Origin: Euryarchaeota archaeon Ods02
GTDB taxonomy: Archaea; Halobacteriota; Halobacteria; Halobacteriales; Halorutilaceae
Direction of reading: 5' to 3'
Assembly (NCBI GenBank): GCA_028751075.1
Contig: JAQZDA010000016.1
Location: forward strand, 1-45,149
Length of the DNA stretch: 45,149 nt
The position numbers and the translations under genes are program-made. Below, piece by piece: positions 16,589 to 23,752 of the stretch. The notes below the pieces were generated by a model. That model had not been told where the DNA came from, ran no database searches, and worked only from the letters and a program-made list of their open reading frames with translations. Positions within the stretch are counted from its first letter, which is position 1, and the number at the start of each line of letters is the position of its first letter.

Positions 16589-17323
16589 TCAGTCGGCTGC
16601 TCCATCTGCTGCAGCCTCGAGTACCTTGCTGTCCTCTACCTCGGTGGAGTAACGCTGCAGAGCTGCCTCGAAACGGCTTCGAGTGAACTCTGGCCACAGG
16701 CAGTCGAGGAACTCCACGTGGGCTTCGTTGCCCCATGTCTGCCAGGGCAGGAAGTTAGAGGTGCGGCGCTCCCCTCCAGTTCGGATTACGAGGTCGACGT
16801 CGTCGACGTAGAGCCTACTGGATACGGTTTCCTCCGTTATATCGCCGGGGTCGAGTAAACCTTCCCTGGCTTCCTCGACTATCTCTCGAGCGACGGATAG
16901 GAGCTCTTCGCGGCCGCCGTAGGCGAGCGCGATGTTCAGCTGAAGGTCGCTGTACCCCCTGGTTTGGTCCTCCGCGTATGCGAGGGCTTCGACGACTCGC
17001 TCCGGCAGCATCTCGCGTTCGCCGACCCCCTGCACCCTGGCTTCGTTGTCGTGTACCTTGTCGTCGTCGCCGAGTTCGTAAAGCCTCTCCCTCACGATGT
17101 CGAAAAGCTGCTCTAGCTCCTCGTCGGTCCTGTCGAAGTTCTCGGTGCTGAAGCTGTACAGCGTGACCTCGGGAATCTCGAGGTCGATGCACCAGTCGAG
17201 GAAGTCCTCCGTGGTGTCCGCCCCGTAACGGTGTCCCTCGGTGGCGAGTTCTCCTTTGCTGCGTGCGTATCTGCGGTTTCCGTCCTGGATGACCGCGACG
17301 TGGCTGGGAAGCTCTGGCTCCAT
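16589..17323 (-). CDS. uppS: Cis-prenyltransferase (undecaprenyl-diphosphate synthase family)
   Basis: 244 residues. The catalytic block HVAVIQDGNRRYARSKGE carries Asp14, with archaeal NRRYA in place of bacterial NGRWA. Further motifs are the second substrate block TLYSFSTENFDRTDEE and the C-terminal RTGGERRTSNFLPWQ with the pyrophosphate-binding arginines, then EVEFxD-like HVEFLDCLWPEF. It condenses isopentenyl diphosphate onto an allylic primer to make the long polyprenyl carrier (dolichyl type in archaea) used in N-glycosylation. It lies upstream of nfo on the same strand (53-base gap). A TATA-like CTTTATG lies at about 17357-17363, allowing a very short leader. Confidence 0.92.
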   Translation of the reverse strand: MEPELPSHVAVIQDGNRRYARSKGELATEGHRYGADTTEDFLDWCIDLEIPEVTLYSFSTENFDRTDEELEQLFDIVRERLYELGDDDKVHDNEARVQGVGEREMLPERVVEALAYAEDQTRGYSDLQLNIALAYGGREELLSVAREIVEEAREGLLDPGDITEETVSSRLYVDDVDLVIRTGGERRTSNFLPWQTWGNEAHVEFLDCLWPEFTRSRFEAALQRYSTEVEDSKVLEAAADGAAD

Positions 17324-17393
17324 CTAGTTCCTTCGACGAACGACGTCGTCCCGAGACATAAAGAGTTACGGAGATGTCACGGAGTAACTCCTT

Positions 17394-17510
17394 TCACTCG
17401 GCGTCGCTTTCGACGTCCTCGGGTTCCTCGTCCTCGGCGTACTCCTCAACTATCTCGTCCAAGGACTTCTCCTTGGTCACAGTTTCCCGCCTACGCGCAG
17501 TCTGCTTCAT
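17394..17510 (-). CDS. Small acidic protein, 38 residues, unknown
   Basis: ATG at 17510 gives MKQTARRRETVTKEKSLDEI, then an acidic tail (EEYAEDEEPEDVESDAE) and TGA at 17394. A basic head and a helical acidic end are all that can be seen. It has one of the best leaderless promoters in the window, TATAAA 27-32 bases before the ATG. It lies upstream of uppS on the same strand with 70 bases between. I do not recognise a family. Confidence 0.55.
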   Translation of the reverse strand: MKQTARRRETVTKEKSLDEIVEEYAEDEEPEDVESDAE

Positions 17511-17536
17511 TGTTAATCGAAGAAACAGAGCAAAGG

Positions 17537-17542
17537 TTTATA
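17537..17542 (-). promoter_or_regulatory. TATA box for the 38-residue gene
   Basis: TATAAA on the minus strand, 27-32 bases before the ATG at 17510, inside a purine-rich context (GACTATAAACC). Confidence 0.6.
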
Positions 17543-17744
17543 GTCTTTGCGTTAATCCCCGATAAGCACCTCGAAACCCAAGAACGTCACAGGGAAACGG
17601 CGTCAGCAGCCGGAATAAAACATCAAAAGACGCATCTAGTAGGGTATTCCTCTGCTTCCGTATTCGAGATGGCTTGAAGCCGAGTTGTAGGTAGAAGTCC
17701 ACTTTACAAGCTATGCCGTACTCGGAATGGACTTAGTGAGTTCC

Positions 17745-17814
17745 GAGGTAGTTTTTCCCCGAGTTTTTACGAATATAGTTGAGCGAAGCGAATCCAACGA
17801 AATAAAAAGCGGGC
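17745..17814 (+). repeat. Diverged repeat, element A
   Basis: Begins GAGGTAGTTTTTCCCCGAG, continues TTTTTACGA, and ends with TAAAAAGCGGGC. The same head and tail, in the same order and strand, recur at 18533-18655 (element B). The middle differs in sequence and length. The two copies flank the small membrane-protein gene at 18017-18358. Confidence 0.7.
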
Positions 17815-17988
17815 TATAGATCGTTTTCCTAATCCCGTTGTGCGCCGGGGTGAAATGGTCTACGAGGCCGATTGCGACAAGTAGCGGTTCGCCGAGTGCT
17901 GGTGTGTCGTTCGTTTAGTTAAGGTGAATATAAATGGTTCTGTCCGTTCATAGACACAAAAATAGGTAAAGGATTCACCCCAAATCTA

Positions 17989-17997
17989 AATATACCA
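17989..17997 (+). promoter_or_regulatory. TATA-like box for the 18.0-kb membrane-protein gene
   Basis: CTAAATATA lies 20-28 bases before the ATG at 18017, consistent with leaderless transcription. Confidence 0.5.
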
Positions 17998-18016
17998 AGG
18001 CGATTAACCGGTATAT

Positions 18017-18358
18017 ATGTCGGGGCCGTCACCTACTGCTGGTCTTGTGCTTATTCTATTTTTAATTGCTGCCCTCATTATAGCGGTACTCGGATACATA
18101 TTGTTCGTCATAAATTTGATTATTCTGAAATCAAGAGAAAACCCAGACTCCGCAGAAGTCTCCATAGTGGAATCAAATGATGAAGAAGCTGTTATTCGCG
18201 TGGAGCAACCTCGTGACGCACACTCCCTCGAGATATTTGTCGGCGACGAACTGGAAAAGACAATCTCACCCCCATCAAAGGGTGAGGAAATAGTCGTGCG
18301 AAAATCAGGTAACCAACCTGTTTCGGTTAAAGCCAAGAGATCAGGATATACACTCTAA
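18017..18358 (+). CDS. Small single-helix membrane protein, unknown, AT-rich
   Basis: 113 residues. A long hydrophobic N-terminal helix (about residues 8-38, LVLILFLIAALIIAVLGYIL) is followed by a basic turn and a soluble domain of about 70 residues predicted to be beta-rich (AEVSIVESNDEEAVIRVEQP, VGDELEKTISPPSKGEE, QPVSVKAKRSGYTL). The soluble part would face one side of the membrane as a small beta-sandwich-like unit; this is inference. Codon use is far more A/T-rich than neighbours, and the gene sits between repeat elements A and B and next to tRNA scars, which suggests foreign origin. Family not recognised. Confidence 0.6.
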   Translation: MSGPSPTAGLVLILFLIAALIIAVLGYILFVINLIILKSRENPDSAEVSIVESNDEEAVIRVEQPRDAHSLEIFVGDELEKTISPPSKGEEIVVRKSGNQPVSVKAKRSGYTL

Positions 18359-18532
18359 TATACTACGAAACAGTCTGTAGCAATCTAAGTGAAGACAAAA
18401 TACAGCCGTGCAGCCTCGCCCCAAGCCCCTCACTCACCGTAGGTCCCTTGAGGTGCGAAGGTGATTTTGGACTCCATGAATCCCCGTCCGACCTTAGCTG
18501 TGCCCTACTCGTCAAGAGCGTTAGCGAGTGAC

Positions 18533-18655
18533 GAGGTAGTTTTCCCCGAGTTTTTGCGACCGAGAGGTGTGTTGCCGATCGACGCGAGGCAACGCTCGCC
18601 GGATCTCTGATTCGACGTAGAGCCGAAGGCGAACCCGAGGGAGTAAAAAGCGGGC
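18533..18655 (+). repeat. Diverged repeat, element B
   Basis: Head GAGGTAGTTTTCCCCGAG plus TTTTTGCGA (one T fewer and one A/G change versus element A) and tail TAAAAAGCGGGC, 123 bases end to end against 70 in A. Just upstream a CTCGTCA/TGACGAG inverted pair overlaps the head. Confidence 0.7.
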
Positions 18656-18657
18656 GT

Positions 18658-18678
18658 TCGTCAGGCGAAGCCTGACGA
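18658..18678. repeat. Perfect 9-bp stem hairpin
   Basis: TCGTCAGGC-GAA-GCCTGACGA, a 9-bp perfect stem with a three-base loop, directly after the TAAAAAGCGGGC tail of element B. On the minus strand the hairpin is followed by GCCCGCTTTTTA, so it could end transcripts coming from the tRNA side. Confidence 0.6.
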
Positions 18679-18702
18679 GCATGGAACCCTCCGGTTTCCA
18701 TA

Positions 18703-18774
18703 CGCGGGGGGATTTGAACTTTGGTCAGTTCGTTCGCTTCGCTCACTTCCTTCCCGAGTTCAAATCTCCCTGCG
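18703..18774. repeat. Inverted repeat made of tRNA 3'-end-like arms (possible integration scar)
   Basis: Left arm 18703-18720 (CGCGGGGGGATTTGAACT) and right arm 18757-18774 (AGTTCAAATCTCCCTGCG) are complementary at 16 of 18 positions, with 36 bases between. The left arm also repeats, with one mismatch over 17 bases, the T-arm/acceptor end of the intact tRNA-Arg at 18801-18817. These look like leftover tRNA 3' ends of the kind produced by tRNA-targeted integrases. Confidence 0.6.
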
Positions 18775-18797
18775 TCCTCGATCACTTCGTTCGTTTC

Positions 18798-18871
18798 GGG
18801 CGCGAGGGGATTTGAACCCCCGGCCATCGGATTAGAAGTCCGATGCTCTATCCGAACTGAGCTACGCGCCC
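18798..18871 (-). tRNA. tRNA-Arg (anticodon UCU)
   Basis: 74 bases on the minus strand. Acceptor stem GGGCGCG pairs with CGCGCCC; the D-arm contains TAGCTCAG. The anticodon stem-loop is CGGACTTCTAATCCG with anticodon TCT, and the T-arm is GGGGGTTCAAATCCCC. CCA is not encoded and there is no intron. It reads AGA/AGG codons, which are common in this window. A TATA-like AGATATTT lies 27-34 bases upstream. Confidence 0.95.
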
Positions 18872-18897
18872 TCACGTGGATTTCGACGGATGTACTG

Positions 18898-18905
18898 AAA
18901 TATCT
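18898..18905 (-). promoter_or_regulatory. TATA-like box for tRNA-Arg
   Basis: Minus-strand GATATTTC-type sequence about 27-34 bases before the 5' end of the tRNA; no other A/T block lies nearby in this GC-rich stretch. Confidence 0.4.
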
Positions 18906-18956
18906 TGTCTTGGAGGTCAGAAACCCCGCCACTGGTAGATCAAGGAGGAAGCAACG

Positions 18957-19094
18957 ATGACTGGGCTCTCGAGGGCCTTGAGATATCCCTGCGATGAAGC
19001 CGACGATGCCGTCGAGTGCAGCCATACCCCCGGCGGGGAGCCTATCGGATTCCCCCGCGTATCCTACACGGTTCGAGCAGCTGGGCCTACATGA
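18957..19094 (+). CDS. Possible 45-residue protein with Shine-Dalgarno site
   Basis: ATG at 18957 preceded by AAGGAGGA (GGAGG eight bases before the ATG), unusual here because most genes look leaderless. The product begins MTGLSRALRYPCDEADDAVE, contains CSHTPGGEPIGFPRV, and stops at 19092-19094. No family is recognised. The same bases can fold a strong hairpin (GCGGGGA, ten-base loop, then TTCCCCCGC at about 19035-19063), so a structured RNA on either strand is an equal possibility. Low confidence that it is translated. Confidence 0.3.
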   Translation: MTGLSRALRYPCDEADDAVECSHTPGGEPIGFPRVSYTVRAAGPT

Positions 19095-19152
19095 TTTAAG
19101 TAACGCAGGCGACTGCGACACCGATAACAATCCCGAAGCCCAAAACCACGGT

Positions 19153-19467
19153 ATGAGCCTCGACGAACTCGAAGGTCAGGTCGAACGTAACAGAAAGTCG
19201 CTCGGTGACTCCGTCGAGCTACCTCTCGACGGTCAGACACGTGACGAGCTCGCGTTCCTCAGCGCCGTCCTCGGCAGCGATGCCGGCGAGGTGCTGCGGC
19301 GTAGCGTACACGAACACCTCCGTGTCTTGCTCGGAAACCAGGTTCTCGACGCCCATCTCAGGCAGAAGTACGACGTCACCTACGACGAGTACCTCGTCGG
19401 TCAGGAGTTCGACGATATGGACGACGTCGGAGGTGTAGAGCGTTCCGGAGACCGTGGCTTCCTCTGA
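19153..19467 (+). CDS. Small haloarchaeal protein, possible ribbon-helix-helix fold
   Basis: 104 residues from ATG 19153 (MSLDELEGQVERNRKSLGDS); the frame is open upstream, but the added residues are proline/serine-rich and not protein-like. The central part SVELPLDGQTRDELAFLSAV followed by VLRRSVHEHLRVLL reads as a strand then two helices, like CopG/RHH DNA-binding proteins. The C-terminus is acidic (EFDDMDDVGG). It converges with the meaB gene. DNA binding is an inference; the family is not firmly recognised. Confidence 0.6.
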   Translation: MSLDELEGQVERNRKSLGDSVELPLDGQTRDELAFLSAVLGSDAGEVLRRSVHEHLRVLLGNQVLDAHLRQKYDVTYDEYLVGQEFDDMDDVGGVERSGDRGFL

Positions 19468-19511
19468 ACAAGCAGGTGAACTGTAGTCGCACGTCCACTG
19501 AGAAACAGGTT

Positions 19512-20522
19512 TCAGTCGTCTACCAAGCTCTCGACGACGGTGTATGGGTCCGTCTCGCCGTCGGCAACCTCCTGTGCGTAGGCCTCTAACCCTCCCTCTG
19601 CATGCATCTTATCCGACACCTCGGTCGCAAGTTCCTGCCGAACGAGGTCGCGTATCTTCTCGGAGTATCTCTGGACCCTCTTGATCCTGCGGGTGCCGGA
19701 GCGGTCTAGCCATTCGAGGTGGTCGTCGACGGTCTCGACGAGCTCATCCACGCCTTCTCCCGTGGTGGCCACAGTCTCGACTACAGGTGGCGTCCAGCCA
19801 CCGTCTTCCACGCGGTCCGACTCCGGTGATGGGTCGTCGTCGATGAAGCCCTGGTGACCGGAGCCTGTCTGCCGGCGTCCTTCGACTATCTGTTCTAGCT
19901 GTTTCACGGTTCGATCTACTCCCGAGCGGTCGGCCTTGTTGACGACGTATACGTCCGCTATCTCCAGGATACCCGCTTTCAAGGTTTGGACGGTGTCGCC
20001 GCTCCCAGGCTGCGTGACCACTGCGACGGTGTCGGCGTATCCGACTACGTCGACCTCGTTCTGGCCGGCACCTACCGTCTCGATGAGTATCACGTCCTTT
20101 CCGGAGGCGTCTAATGCCTGGACTGCGTCCCAGACCGCTGTCGACAGACCCCCCAGGCTTCCGCGGGCGCTCATCGAACGGTAGAAGACACCTGGGTCGT
20201 CGACGCTGGAAGACAGACGTATCCGGTCACCGAGAACCGCTCCTCCGCTGTACGGCGACGACGGGTCGACGGCTACTACGCCGACGGTGTCACCGCGTTC
20301 GCGGTAGACGTCGGTGGCGCTGTCTACGAGCGTGGACTTCCCCGTACCTGGTGCACCCGTCACGCCGACGACGTCGGCGTCACCCGCTTCCTCGTGGAGC
20401 CTGCTTGCGATCCGACGGTATCCTTGCCGACGGTCCTCTATCTTAGTGATAGCGCGTGCGAGTGCGCGTTGCTCCCCCGCGAGAACTCTCTCCACGAGCT
20501 CCTCGGCCTCTGTGTCGTTCAT
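19512..20522 (-). CDS. meaB: MeaB/ArgK-type GTPase, acyl-CoA mutase chaperone
   Basis: 336 residues. G3E-family GTPase with P-loop GVTGAPGTGKSTLVD, the long switch block VDPSSPYSGGAVLGDRIRL (characteristic of MeaB), Walker B region DVILIETVGAGQNEVDV and base-recognition NKAD. The C-terminal helices (YSEKIRDLVRQEL) form the usual dimerisation arm. MeaB-type GTPases gate cofactor loading and protect B12-dependent mutases. The gene overlaps the B12-subunit gene by four bases (ATGA), so the three mutase genes form one operon. Confidence 0.93.
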   Translation of the reverse strand: MNDTEAEELVERVLAGEQRALARAITKIEDRRQGYRRIASRLHEEAGDADVVGVTGAPGTGKSTLVDSATDVYRERGDTVGVVAVDPSSPYSGGAVLGDRIRLSSSVDDPGVFYRSMSARGSLGGLSTAVWDAVQALDASGKDVILIETVGAGQNEVDVVGYADTVAVVTQPGSGDTVQTLKAGILEIADVYVVNKADRSGVDRTVKQLEQIVEGRRQTGSGHQGFIDDDPSPESDRVEDGGWTPPVVETVATTGEGVDELVETVDDHLEWLDRSGTRRIKRVQRYSEKIRDLVRQELATEVSDKMHAEGGLEAYAQEVADGETDPYTVVESLVDD

Positions 20523-20929
20523 CTCTCTGAAGCGTTCTCCCGCACGAACTCGATGGTCTCCTCTATCGGCGTTCCGGGGCCGAACACCCTGGCTACCCCC
20601 TGATCCAGCAGCTCTTCCTCGTCGTCCTCGGGTATCACACCCCCAACGATAACCAGGGTGTCGTCGAGTGCGTCGTGTTCTCTGAGGCCTTCGAGGACGC
20701 GGGGCACGAGTGTGTTGTGAGCGCCGGAGAGGATGGAGATACCGAGGACGTCGACGTCCTCCTGCACCGCCGCCTGAACTATCTCTTCGGGGGCGTTGTG
20801 TAATCCGCTGTAGACCACCTCGAAGCCGGCGTCACGGAACGCCCGGGCTATCACCCTCGCACCGCGGTCGTGGCCGTCTAACCCGACCTTCGCTATCATA
20901 CACCGTATCCGACGGTCTTCATCCATCAC
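20519..20929 (-). CDS. B12-binding small subunit of acyl-CoA mutase
   Basis: 136 residues, a stand-alone cobalamin-binding Rossmann domain. The base-off/His-on motif is LDGHDRGARV (D18-x-H20-x-x-G23), followed by SILSGAHNTLVP and IVGGVIPEDDEEELLDQGV with the usual nucleotide-tail contacts. H20 is the expected lower cobalt ligand. Separate small subunits are normal in archaeal mutases and in isobutyryl-CoA mutase (IcmB). It is followed by meaB with a four-base overlap and preceded by the large subunit with 29 bases between. Confidence 0.93.
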   Translation of the reverse strand: MMDEDRRIRCMIAKVGLDGHDRGARVIARAFRDAGFEVVYSGLHNAPEEIVQAAVQEDVDVLGISILSGAHNTLVPRVLEGLREHDALDDTLVIVGGVIPEDDEEELLDQGVARVFGPGTPIEETIEFVRENASER

Positions 20930-20958
20930 GTAGCACCTCTTCTACCCCTGCTCGTGGT

Positions 20959-22656
20959 CTATATCGCAGCTGTGGTCTCCTGATAGGATCCATAGTGCTC
21001 CTCGAACACCTCCATTATCTCACCCATGGATGCGTACTCCTTCACGGCGTCTACGACGTACGGCATCACGTTCTCCCCCTCCTCCACGGCTTCCGCAAGT
21101 AGGTCCAGCGCCTCTTCGACGGCGTCGCCGTCTCTCTCGGCTTTAACCTGCTCCAGTCGTTCTATCTGGCGTTCCCGCGCCTCCTCCGATACCTCGAGGA
21201 TGTCGGGGGAGGTGTCTTCATCTACCTCGTACCTGTTGACGCCGACCACGGTCTCCTCACCTCGTTCGACTCGTTGCTGGTACTCGTAGCTTGCTTCCTG
21301 TATCTCCCTCTGGAAGAAGCCGTCCTGGATTCCACGGAGCACGCCGTCGCGCATCGAACCATCACCCATCTCTTTTATCTCATCGAGGTAGTCGAGTATC
21401 TCCTCTTCCATCTCGTCGGTGAGCTTCTCGACGGCGTAGCTTCCACCGAGGGGGTCGACGGTGTCGGCGACTCCGCTCTCCTCGGCTATGATCTGCTGAG
21501 TGCGTAATGCGACTCTTACGGCTTCCTCGCTCGGTAGTGCGAGGGCTTCGTCGTAGCTGTTGGTGTGTAACGACTGGGTGCCGCCGAGCACTCCGGCTAA
21601 CGCCTGCAGCGTCGTGCGGACGACGTTGTTCAACGGCTGCTGTGCCGTCAGGCTCTGGCCCGCCGTCTGCGTGTGGAACTTCAACCGTCGGCTCTCGTCT
21701 CGTTCGGCGTCGTACCAGTCGTCCATGATGCGTGCGTAGATACGTCGGCTACTGCGGAACTTCGCCACCTCCTCGAAGACGCTGTTGTGGCTGTTGAAGA
21801 AGAACGACAACAGGGGGGCGAAGTCGTCGACGTCGAGTCCCCGGCTGATGCAGTCTTCGACGTATGCGAAGCCGTCGGCGAGGGTGAACGCTGCCTCCTG
21901 CGGCGCCGTCGACCCTGCTTCGCGGATGTGGTATCCGCTGACGGATATCGGATGGAACTTCGGTGTCTCGTCGACGGCGAACTCGACGGTGTCGGTGACG
22001 ACCTTCAGCGACGGCTCCGGCGGGATCACCCATTCCTTCTGCGCGATGAACTCCTTGAACATGTCGTTCTGAAGGGTTCCACGTAGTTCCTCGCGGGGTA
22101 CGTCCTGCTGGTCGGCGAGAGCGACGTACATCGCGTAGATGACGGGGGCGGAGGGGTTGATGGTGAACGATGTCGAAACCTCATCGAGGTCGATGCCGTC
22201 GAACAGTATCTCCATGTCCCTGAGGGTGTCGACGGCGACGCCTTCCTTCCCGACCTCTCCGGCGCTCATCGGGTGGTCGCTGTCCAACCCCATCAACGAA
22301 GGCATGTCGAACGCCGTCGACAGCCCCGTCTGCCCCTGTTCGACGAGGTAGTGGAACCGTTCGTTGGTCTCCTCCGCGGTGCCGAAACCCGCGAACTGAC
22401 GCATCGTCCACGTCTGACCGCGGTACATCGTCGGGTAGACTCCGCGTGTGTACGGGGGTTCGCCGGGGAAACCCAGGTCCTCGAGGTAGTCGAGGTCTGC
22501 GACGTCTTCAGGGGTGTAAAGCCGCTCTACCTCGTGGTTGGAGACCGTGGCGAACCGCTGCTTGCGTTCGCCGTCTTCGACGTATGGGGAGAGGGTCTCG
22601 TCCTCCCATCGCCCTCGTCCCTGTCTTATCTTCTCTAGCTCTCCATCGTCGAACAT
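20959..22656 (-). CDS. B12-dependent acyl-CoA mutase large subunit (methylmalonyl-CoA mutase family; isobutyryl-type residues)
   Basis: 565 residues, a complete catalytic TIM-barrel subunit without the B12 domain. The CoA-binding block is YPTMYRGQTWTMRQFAGF (residues 74-91), and the catalytic tyrosine/histidine block is SGYHIREAGST (Y242, H243). Aligning by these fixed blocks with Propionibacterium methylmalonyl-CoA mutase gives a constant offset of one. The specificity residues Y89 and R207 become F88 and Q206 (RQFAGF, FIAQKEW). F plus Q is the pair reported for isobutyryl-CoA mutase, so the product is more likely n-butyryl-CoA from isobutyryl-CoA. Family annotation alone would say methylmalonyl-CoA mutase. 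A strong TATA box lies 26-33 bases upstream. Confidence 0.93.
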   Translation of the reverse strand: MFDDGELEKIRQGRGRWEDETLSPYVEDGERKQRFATVSNHEVERLYTPEDVADLDYLEDLGFPGEPPYTRGVYPTMYRGQTWTMRQFAGFGTAEETNERFHYLVEQGQTGLSTAFDMPSLMGLDSDHPMSAGEVGKEGVAVDTLRDMEILFDGIDLDEVSTSFTINPSAPVIYAMYVALADQQDVPREELRGTLQNDMFKEFIAQKEWVIPPEPSLKVVTDTVEFAVDETPKFHPISVSGYHIREAGSTAPQEAAFTLADGFAYVEDCISRGLDVDDFAPLLSFFFNSHNSVFEEVAKFRSSRRIYARIMDDWYDAERDESRRLKFHTQTAGQSLTAQQPLNNVVRTTLQALAGVLGGTQSLHTNSYDEALALPSEEAVRVALRTQQIIAEESGVADTVDPLGGSYAVEKLTDEMEEEILDYLDEIKEMGDGSMRDGVLRGIQDGFFQREIQEASYEYQQRVERGEETVVGVNRYEVDEDTSPDILEVSEEARERQIERLEQVKAERDGDAVEEALDLLAEAVEEGENVMPYVVDAVKEYASMGEIMEVFEEHYGSYQETTAAI

Positions 22657-22681
22657 CTACTTCCTTTTTCGTCGGCTGAAC

Positions 22682-22689
22682 GCTTAAAA
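22682..22689 (-). promoter_or_regulatory. TATA box of the mutase operon
   Basis: Minus-strand TTTTAAGC lies 26-33 bases before the ATG at 22656; good leaderless spacing. Confidence 0.6.
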
Positions 22690-22714
22690 TTTGGCGGGGA
22701 TGGAGGACGGAGGT

Positions 22715-23752
22715 TCAAAGGTGCTTCGCCAGCCTGTCCCCCGCCTGTAGTCCATCCGCTAAGGCGGCGTGAAGGCGGGGTTCGCCGGCCATCCAGTCGC
22801 CGGTGCAGTACAATCCCTGGGACTCCGCGGCTTCGAATGGTTCCCTGTCCACTGCTTCCTCGGGTAACGCGTATCTCCAGCCGTGGCCGTGGCTCCAGAC
22901 GTGCTCCCGTAACCTGTCGTCGTCGAACAGATCTGCGGCGTGGTCCGCGAGCAGTTCTGCGTTCTCCCCCTCTGGTGCGTCGTAGCGCCTGACTGACCAG
23001 TCGTGGTTCGCCTGAACCACGAGAACGGATTCTCCATCTGGAACGTGTCCGGGCTTACATTCCTCCCGGCCGACCCAGCCGACGTCGTGCTCCTTGTCCT
23101 CGTTGACGAGGGCGTAGTAGGGGACGTCTACCTCGTAGCTGTATCCGAGTACAGCCGTGTATACTGTGCGGTATGGGACGTCGAAGGCGGCCTCTACCAG
23201 ACGGTCTCTAACTCTGTTGCTCCAGGATGTGTTCCGAAGCAGCTCGGCGGTCTGTGGGGCAGGTGGATTGAGGACGACGGCGTCGAAGACACCGTGTTCG
23301 GCTCCGTCTTCGGTGTTCAACTTCCAGCCGGCGTCGGTCTTCGTCAGCGACGTCACACGGGTGTTCCGGTGTACTTCTGCGTCTGCTGCGTCGAAAGCTC
23401 GTTTCGCTATCTGAGTCAGTCCGTCTCGGTACACCCAACGTGTCTCTTCGACATCTCTGCCTCTCCGTACTTCGCCGTACCGGTCGAACACCCATATGGG
23501 TTCCCGTATCTCCTCAAGTCCATCGGTGGGTACCTCCTCAGTCACGAGTTCGTTGACCCGTCTGTCGCTGTCTTTGAGGTAGTTGGCGCCGTAGTCGAAG
23601 GTGACGTCACCGTGTCTGCGGGTGGCGGCGCGTCCGCAGACGCCGCCGGACTTCTCGAACACCGTCAGTTCGCTTTCAGATCGCTGGCTGCGTAATCTGT
23701 AGCCGCAGGCGGCGGATGCGGCTCCGGCACCTACGAAAGCTATCTCGGTCAA
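22715..23752 (-). CDS. FAD-dependent NAD(P)-binding oxidoreductase (renalase/amine-oxidase-like)
   Basis: 345 residues from a TTG at 23752. The dinucleotide-binding fold starts at once (TEIAFVGAGAASAACGYRLR, then LTVFEKSGGVCGRAATRR). The amine-oxidase-type block VTFDYGANYLKDSDRRVNEL follows, and the C-terminal FAD site is GLYCTGDWMAGEPRLHAALA. This architecture matches small NAD(P)/FAD-dependent proteins of the renalase group. The frame is open upstream to 23842, but the GxGxxS fold must begin near the N-terminus, and a T-run 27-33 bases upstream could serve as TATA box for the TTG. Substrate unknown. Divergent from the RND gene. Confidence 0.82.
   Translation of the reverse strand: MTEIAFVGAGAASAACGYRLRSQRSESELTVFEKSGGVCGRAATRRHGDVTFDYGANYLKDSDRRVNELVTEEVPTDGLEEIREPIWVFDRYGEVRRGRDVEETRWVYRDGLTQIAKRAFDAADAEVHRNTRVTSLTKTDAGWKLNTEDGAEHGVFDAVVLNPPAPQTAELLRNTSWSNRVRDRLVEAAFDVPYRTVYTAVLGYSYEVDVPYYALVNEDKEHDVGWVGREECKPGHVPDGESVLVVQANHDWSVRRYDAPEGENAELLADHAADLFDDDRLREHVWSHGHGWRYALPEEAVDREPFEAAESQGLYCTGDWMAGEPRLHAALADGLQAGDRLAKHL

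Larger units (their letters stand above)
17511..18016. other. AT-richer gene-poor stretch before the 18.0-kb membrane-protein gene
   Basis: About 500 bases with no convincing gene. It holds the TATA box of the 38-residue gene, repeat element A (17745-17814) and AT-rich plus-strand promoter-like sequence (AATATAAAT near 17927 and CTAAATATA near 17989). All reading frames are short or carry no family pattern. Confidence 0.6.
18359..18797. other. Repeat-rich region downstream of tRNA-Arg
   Basis: About 440 bases without a supportable gene. It holds repeat element B, a perfect 9-bp hairpin (18658-18678) and an inverted repeat built of tRNA-3'-end-like sequence (18703-18774). A long minus-strand open frame across this area and the tRNA is a chance frame and is not annotated. 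Confidence 0.6.

Noticed and set aside
18363-19130. A 255-codon open frame on the minus strand.
   Set aside because: It runs through the tRNA-Arg gene and both tRNA-like scars, so it cannot be a normal coding region.
18957-19130. SRP (7S) RNA or RNase P RNA.
   Set aside because: The structured part is too short, and the conserved core blocks of either RNA were not found.
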